Positions 7,263 through 12,354 of a DNA stretch of 12,354 bases are shown piece by piece. Positions within the stretch are counted from its first letter, which is position 1. Each line of letters opens with the position of its first letter. The stretch covers positions 1-12,354 of the forward strand of contig NWUY0300104804.1 of NCBI GenBank assembly GCA_004151065.3, in the 5' to 3' direction. The notes under the pieces are model-generated. The model did no database searches. It was not told the DNA's origin and worked only from the letters and a program-made list of their open reading frames with translations. A program made the position numbers and the translations under genes. Origin of the DNA: Larix sibirica (Eukaryota; Streptophyta; Pinopsida; Pinales; Pinaceae).

Positions 7263-8330
7263 TGGTGTAACAAGTGGTTAAACAGGGGAGGGAGTCTTAT
7301 GTTGGTTAAATCTGTCCTTGAGGCAATTCTGGTATACTAGGTGTATCTGGATTATGTCCTTAGTGGTATTCTTGATCATATTAGGAAGATTTGTTGTAGT
7401 TTTATTTGGAAAGGAAATCATGAAGGAGCTCCTTTCCATTGGGAAACTTAGTCATCTATTGCTTGGCCAAAATCTTTGGGTGCTTGAGGGCTCAAAGACC
7501 CTCACAACTTCTCTAAATCCCTTGTAGCCAAAGGTGTATGGAGAATCCTTAAGGGAGAAGGTTTATGGACTTCTGTTGTTATCAAAAAATACATATCTCC
7601 TCTATTTGCTGAAGAATGGTTTAGATCGAGGGATACAAGTCAAAGGAACATTTATATCACGTGGAAGGATATGCGACATGATTTTGACCTTGTGGGTGAT
7701 TGGATGGAGTGGCGGGTTGGCAGTGGCAGAAGGATCATAATTGGTCAAGATCCTTGGATTGGTGGGTCTGGTCATCACAGTCTTCCCTTACATCTTGTGG
7801 AAGATCTCAGAGATCAAGGATTTATTTATTTGCATCAGGTCAATGACCCTATTAACTCCACATTCTTATCTTAGGCTTGGCTTAACACCAATCAATTGGG
7901 AATTATCAAATAGAACTATAAATTTGCCTGGACCAGATACATCTATGCCTTAAAATCCTCTCATGTTAAGCTTAATGATAGAGTTGACACCCTTCTTTGG
8001 TAAAAGAATCCCGAAGTAGGTGTATACACCCCCAGACTTGGTTATCTCACCCTGAGATCTGAGCAAGGCCATCCCCCTCAAGCTTGGTGGCATTTTGTCA
8101 TGTGGTGTTTAAAGTGTTCTATGAAGTGTAGGATCTTTCTCTGGCTTGTGCTTTTTGGTAAGGTACCAGTATGGGATTTCCTTATGAAAAAGATTTAGGT
8201 TGGGCCTAACAGATGCCCCCTTTGCATGACCAACAATGAATCTATTGATCATCTTTTTCTATCTCGTAGCTACATTGGTCAAGTCTAGGACCACATGTCC
8301 TGTATCAAAGTTATCCAGTTTCAGCGGATG
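7263..8330 (+). pseudogene. LINE C-terminal region with zf-RVT-like cysteine motif
   Basis: Frame 0 resumes with WCNKWLNRGGSLMLVKSVLE, the block that follows the polymerase in plant LINEs, then FIWKGNHEGAPFHWE and WRVGSGRRIIIGQDPWIGG. Near 8220 is CPLCMTNNESIDHLFLSRS, the C-x2-C...H motif of the zf-RVT domain, with the expected last Cys missing. Stops lie at 7338, 7449, 7485, 7872, 7911, 8001, 8196 and 8286. Several replace expected tryptophans (TAG or TGA for TGG), for example at 7449 and 8286. The domain is thought to aid nucleic-acid binding; in this copy it is only a relic. Confidence 0.85.
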
Positions 8331-8559
8331 GGTAGATCTTTGGTGGAATATTTTGAGTTGTGGTTTCAAAATCCAGTGCATAAGAATTTCAGAGCCCTGT
8401 ACGTGATCATTTTCTAGGTTGTGTGGTACTCCAAGAACCTTGTTGTATTCAAGAAAACATTTATCAACCCTGTTTCAAGTGCTTCTAAAGGACTTTCCAT
8501 TTTCAATCTTTTCCCACAAGAGGTTCCTGCACTAAATCTTATAAGAGTTATTCTTGAAT

Positions 8560-8954
8560 AGATTGATAAAGATATTCCTTGGCTTTTCTTTGTTGGTGCT
8601 GCCCTCCTTGACCCCGAACATGGAGGGGCAGGGGGCATACTTCACCTATCAGCCTCTCATTCGACATCTTTTGCTGCAGCTCTAGGTCCTTGTTTGAACA
8701 ACAAGGTATAAGTACTTGCTTTAAAACTTTCTCTATCTCTTGCAGTGGCAAAAAGTGTTAATCAACTACAAGTTTTTGGTGACTCTAAGTTGGTTAAAAA
8801 TTGGATGACCCACAGAAGACCTCCCAATAACATATACTTTGCCTATGTTTTTTATGACATCTCCGGACTGTTGGATCTCTTACATCCTGTCTCATTCAAC
8901 GTATCTATCGAGAAAGGAACTCAGCGACAAATCATCTTTCTAAGAGAGGGATGA
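8560..8954 (+). pseudogene. LINE RNase H domain remnant
   Basis: The frame reads FVGAALLDPEHGGAGGILHLS, then NNKV-stop-VLALKLSLSLAVAKSVNQLQVFGDSKLVKNWM, ending at a TGA (8952-8954). The family pattern is FDGA...GGAG...NNxAEL...GDS. GDS is kept, but the first catalytic Asp is Val (FVGA), and the Glu region of NNxAEL is destroyed by the stop at 8709-8711. The domain would remove the RNA strand from RNA-DNA hybrids. A minor run of shared sequence continues after the TGA (GFGTGGKGS in frame 0), so the original stop was probably further downstream. Confidence 0.8.
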
Positions 8955-9374
8955 CTTTTGATGAGGGGATTTGGCACAGGTGGGAAAGGCTCTATGAGGT
9001 AGAGTCTACATTGGATCCAGGACCATATATGGGGTTCCTGGATTGACATGTTTTCATCTTAACAATTTCTCATTTGGCAGTAGTATCTCTTTGCTGGTGG
9101 GGTTTACAATGCCTCATTAGTGTGTCGTTTTGTTTTTTTGATAATGGCTTACAATACTCTTTTGGTTGTACTTTCTCTCTGCCGATGGGGTTTACAACAC
9201 CTTTTTTTATGAGTGCCTAGTTGGTTTTTTTACCATATCAAATATGCTTGATAGTCTATGATGTATAGTCTTTTTTGGTGCTTAAAGGGCTGATGGAAAG
9301 ATCATTTTGATCTATGTAAAAAATGGTTTATTTAATACAAATGAACTATGATGTTTTTTCTACGGCAAAAAAAA
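8955..9374 (+). other. LINE 3' UTR and A-rich tail
   Basis: This is T-rich DNA after the last RNase H block, ending TACGGC plus eight A and then GAA-rich sequence. It contains three related GATGGGGTTTACAACACCT-like units at 9086-9114, 9136-9156 and 9174-9200. In LINEs the 3' end is what the reverse transcriptase recognises to start copying, so these units may be part of that signal, which is inference. Confidence 0.7.
9086..9200 (+). repeat. Three imperfect repeats in the LINE 3' UTR
   Basis: The first unit (9086-9114) and third unit (9174-9200) share TCTCT-T/C-TGC followed by GGGGTTTACAA and then CCT. The middle unit (9136-9156) is a weaker match built on ATGGCTTACAATACTCT. They are separated by T-rich spacers. 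Confidence 0.6.
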
Positions 9375-9850
9375 GAAGAAGAAAAGAACAACCATCACCT
9401 ATTCACCAAAATACTTTTAAAGCAATTAAGAATTGTCATTGTCCAGAGGTATTGAAAAGTTGTGTATTAAGTGTTGAGTTTTTTTTTCAATTTTTTTAGT
9501 TATACTTTATTGGTTTTGAAATTAATTTGGATGCAAAAATTTTCGTATGATAATCTTTACTGTTTAGAAAAATTACATATATTTATTTTCTTTAATTGCA
9601 ATGCGTAATAAACAAAACAAAACAAAAAACAATAGACGAAGTTATAGATGCTTCAAGTTAAAAAATAAGACACAGGAAACCTATAAATCAAAGAAGAGTA
9701 GCTCAACTTTCTTAGTCCATGAATGAATCCAAGAGGCCATTTTATATGCTTACAAATCCTCAAGTCCAAAACACTAGTCTAGGTATGCACATCACTCAAG
9801 CCTGGAAACCAATAATACGAAGTGCAACTAACTTACTAATGCTAAACCAC
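9375..9850. other. AT-rich spacer, no gene seen
   Basis: Apart from A- and T-runs (for example about 9480-9500 and 9610-9630) I see no coding frame, transposon end or RNA gene. The last 200 bases are somewhat richer in G and C and lead into the tandem repeats at 9851. Confidence 0.5.
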
Positions 9851-9973
9851 TCAAAAGTTGGGCACTAATTATGCTTCTAACTAATTTCCAATAACTAATA
9901 ATAAACAATGCATCAAAAGTGGGCACTAATTATACCTCTAACTAACTGCCCATAAATAATGATAAACAAAGCA
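9851..9973. repeat. Tandem duplication of a 61-62 bp unit
   Basis: Copy 1 (9851-9912) and copy 2 (9913-9973) both begin TCAAAAGT, share GGGCACTAATTAT, and end AATAAACAATGCA or GATAAACAAAGCA. They lie head to tail with scattered substitutions and one 1-bp gap. A truncated third start (TCAAGTG) follows at 9974. Confidence 0.85.
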
Positions 9974-10011
9974 TCAAGTGACTAGAAGGAAATCAAATGG
10001 CTAGAAGGAAG
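9974..10011. repeat. Tandem duplication of a 19-bp unit
   Basis: TCAAGTGACTAGAAGGAAA (9974-9992) is followed directly by TCAAATGGCTAGAAGGAAG (9993-10011), with 15 of 19 bases matching. It is contiguous with the 61-62 bp duplication, so the whole stretch looks prone to replication slippage. Confidence 0.75.
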
Positions 10012-10026
10012 TGCCTTTTCTCCAAG

Positions 10027-10105
10027 GTTGTTGATTGAGTTAGTAATATCCTCAATGGAGGCACATTGTTCTTTTGGGATTGTTGGTTGAGTTGACTATG
10101 TCCTC
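10027..10105 (-). other. Repeated block that reads EDI-x-NS-x-NN on the minus strand
   Basis: Segments 10079-10105 and 10027-10053 match at about 20 of 27 bases. On the minus strand they translate to EDIVNSTNN and EDITNSINN. They are 52 bp apart, so they are not in the same frame, and no long open frame joins them. This could be a decayed coding repeat or chance duplication. The gene, if any, is unrecognised. Confidence 0.2.
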
Positions 10106-11448
10106 CTCTTCTTGGGATGTCAGAATATGTTTTACCACATGGAAGATGCTTTGCAAACACGTTGAATGAAAATATAATAGAACAAATAAATATGCTCCAA
10201 AGTGTCTACTCCATGTCAAAAATCAAAATTGAGAAAGTAAATAAGTTATAGGTTGAATATAATCATTGAGGAAGCAATGAGAAATCATAAAAACATAACA
10301 AATTTATTTTTAATTAAAAAAATAATTCGACCAATAAAAAAATGGAATGAGTAAATTAAATATTCATTAAAAAAATGAATTTAATAAATTATATTTTATA
10401 AACTATTCAACTAAAAAGTGATGTACAATGTGATATCTGCCAAATAACAAGCTTTGAGTATATGATAACCATATTTAAGAATCTCATAATATACTTGTAC
10501 CTCCTTTTGTAGATGGAAGAATTGCACATGTATCCACACTAAATTAAATACATATATTATATATTAAATGCTATTTATTTATTGATTTTCTCTCGTTAAA
10601 TGTATTTTTTAAAGTATTTTCATTTTAATTGTATATTGTTAATATAAAAATTAAAATACATAATTATATGATGATATTGAAAATGATATAAAAATGTAAA
10701 TATTATTAAATCATGTCTGTGAGGGATTAGGACATCACCGACAATGATCAAACTTAAAGGGCTACTATAGTTTCATGTTGAAGGGTATATATTCATCTAA
10801 CCCTTCCATGCTGAAAAGTTGAAAAAATATTTGTACTTCAATTGACAAGAGTAAACTAGGTATACACTTCAAGAATAAATATTCTAAATAAAATATTTCT
10901 CTTCAAAATGTTTACAATGTTTATAGTGGATTAACCACTAGATCGAAATGTTGTTTCAATAATTAATGCTTAAAATGATACGTTGTTTTGACATTGGGCT
11001 TGGGATGGGGGGTAAAAAAAGTTATGGGGAATTCTCAAAACATTTTATATGTAAAGTATTCACATCGATGTTAAAGTTGAGCTATAACAAAACATGAAGG
11101 AATTGAAAGAGTGTGATAGATAGAGATGGATAGAGTTGGGAAAATGGGAATGGCTATTTTGAAGAACATAGAAGCAAGGATTTGATGATGTAGACAATTC
11201 AATGAACAAAATCATTATTTTTAATGCTATAATCCATATTTCAAGTTTGTGTATTTGACAAGGCCTATTTTGTACAATTTCATATATAAACTTAATTAAG
11301 AATATATGTAAGTAAGAAAATTTCACTGAGATTAATAGAGAATTTGTCCCAAACAAAATCGCTAAATAGTTTTTTGAAAAATAAAGAAAAATCTGCATTG
11401 TCTTTATGACAAAGTTGGCCAAACTTGCACAAGATTCATGGATTGTTG
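10106..11448. other. AT-rich intergenic stretch, no gene supported
   Basis: This is long AT-rich DNA with many stops on both strands. A 120-codon minus-strand frame at 11060-11422 is rich in Phe, Ile, Leu and Ser, has no recognised domain, and is what AT-rich DNA yields by chance. A small 7-bp hairpin lies at 10780-10806. I see no LTR, LINE tail or terminal inverted repeat. Confidence 0.5.
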
Positions 11449-11474
11449 ATATATATATGTGTGTGTGTGTGTGT
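11449..11474. repeat. Compound AT/GT microsatellite
   Basis: Five AT units (11449-11458) are followed directly by eight GT units (11459-11474). It is a simple repeat of the kind that varies in length between individuals. Confidence 0.95.
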
Positions 11475-11979
11475 TTCCCTTTAAGTATCTATTATAATAT
11501 TGGGGATTCAATTAATTACAAACATGAGTGATTCAAAGGCCCAATAATGTGGTCAAATAATAAACAACCATTAGATATCAAAGTTGTAACCATATCATAA
11601 ATTTTAACACAAAAACACATAGCTTTACCAATGCAATAAAACAACTATAAATCAACATGTTAGAAGATTTTAAAGAGATGGAATACGTAAACACGAAAAA
11701 AGAGAGATGCCCACATTTTCTTAGGTTCATTTAGTGTTTATTCTTAGCTTTTCAAAATTGTCATTAAGCCACACATTTGCAATTAATCTTACTAATAAGT
11801 CCTCAATGCCATTATATTTTACACCCATAACGTGTGACTAATGGTGTTAGTATTTTACAAAATCCAAAAGGGGAGGAAAATATAACAAAGAGAATGAAAT
11901 TACAATGATTGTAGGATCTCAAAAGATTAAGCATGGAAACAAAATGTGATGCCAATTCTCATATTGACAAGGATCAACA
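11475..11979. other. AT-rich spacer, nothing recognised
   Basis: There is no open frame of note, no transposon end and no RNA gene visible. The composition is similar to the preceding intergenic DNA. Confidence 0.5.
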
Positions 11980-12343
11980 ATGTTGATAACCCATGAATTC
12001 AAGAGAAGATTTAAAAATAAAAGGTGTCTAAGCTTCTTTGGGAAGATTCCATTAAGTGAAACTAACAATGTTGCATGCATCATTATGATGGAGGGATTAT
12101 CTAGGAGTGAGCTATGTAATGGATTGATTGTTGTGGAATGGTACATTAAATCAAGAAATAGATGAGAGTCAAAATGTATACAAACAAGAGCCACGAGGTG
12201 GCAATGTCCTTGACATTGCCAGTAGCTCAAAAGGATGCTTGTGCTTGCCTTTTTGGGTGCATTGTTCAATGTTTATTGTGATTTTTATGTGTTCTTTTTT
12301 CAATATGTACGCACACTTCCGCTTGCTAATTTTATCTTTGTAA
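11980..12343 (+). other. Possible degraded coding patch, unidentified
   Basis: Two overlapping plus-strand frames are open here. At 11980-12165 the frame reads MLITHEFKRRFKNKR... then GLIVVEWYIKSRNR and a stop. At 12128-12343 the other frame contains QEPRGGNVLDIASSSKG and a hydrophobic tail. The composition is less biased than the AT-rich DNA upstream, and residues such as Trp, Cys and Arg are spread normally, which hints at former coding sequence. A minus-strand frame also covers 11919-12269. No domain is recognised, and an exon of a gene continuing to the right cannot be excluded. Confidence 0.2.
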
Positions 12344-12354
12344 TTGCATTACAA

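Larger units (their letters stand above)
5136..9374 (+). mobile_element. 5'-truncated, inactive L1-like LINE of plant type
   Basis: Domains come in the order endonuclease, reverse transcriptase, cysteine motif, RNase H, 3' UTR and A-rich tail, all on the plus strand. This matches plant L1-like LINEs that carry an RNase H domain. ORF1 and the start of the endonuclease are missing; 5' truncation is usual for LINE copies. The exact 5' end is uncertain and may lie anywhere from 5016 to 5136. The 3' end is taken at TACGGC followed by eight A (9367-9374), then a GAAGAAGAAAAG continuation. I found no target-site duplication comparing 9375-9430 with 5016-5135. Coding frames are 0, then 1 from about 5640, then 0 again from about 7260. 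Many stops and lost catalytic residues show it cannot move by itself. Confidence 0.93.

Noticed and set aside
7318-7527. Frame-1 open segments over the LINE C-terminal region
   Set aside because: The conserved LINE blocks (LMLVKSVLE, FIWKGNHEGAP, DPWIGG) read in frame 0 across the stops; the longer frame-1 segments carry no family pattern.
10780-10806. 7-bp hairpin GAAGGGT...ACCCTTC
   Set aside because: It is short, with a 13-base loop, and is easily found by chance in this length of sequence.
11060-11422. 120-codon minus-strand frame, hydrophobic
   Set aside because: Phe/Ile/Leu/Ser-dominated translation of AT-rich DNA with no domain or repeat, so probably chance.

Overview
The window looks like a piece of a large, transposon-rich plant nuclear genome. 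It has a decayed LTR retrotransposon of plant type, a decayed plant-type L1-like LINE with an RNase H domain and a zf-RVT-like cysteine motif, and long AT-rich stretches with no convincing gene. A gymnosperm or another large-genome seed plant would fit, but nothing here fixes the species. No intact host gene, tRNA, rRNA or CRISPR array was found.

Layout. Positions 1-141 hold a short open frame entering from the left edge, unidentified. Positions 142-816 are AT-rich, with one perfect 10-bp hairpin at 297-327. Positions 817-5015 form a complete-looking LTR retrotransposon on the minus strand. Its two LTRs (817-1147 and 4713-5015) match at about 90% by hand alignment, apart from one 28-bp indel. 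Each LTR has a TATA box, and a polypurine tract lies at 1148-1161. The interior shows no gag, protease, reverse transcriptase or integrase motif. It holds one long broken minus-strand reading frame (about 4661 to 2235) for an unrecognised protein with proline/threonine-rich, lysine-rich and coiled-coil parts. This makes it a non-autonomous element with a protein I cannot place, and it is the most novel object in the window.

Positions 5136-9374 are a plus-strand LINE, truncated at the 5' end inside the endonuclease. It carries endonuclease, reverse transcriptase, cysteine-motif and RNase H remnants in order, then a 3' UTR and an A-rich tail. It has many stops, two frame changes and lost catalytic residues, so it is dead. 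From 9375 to 12354 the sequence is AT-rich, with small tandem repeats (9851-10011), an AT/GT microsatellite (11449-11474) and an uncertain open-frame patch at 11980-12343.

The two elements lie about 120 bp apart in opposite orientations and do not form a functional unit. Neither has a recognisable target-site duplication. Both carry many in-frame stops of kinds that C-to-T change (on either strand) can produce, as expected of old, methylated plant transposons.
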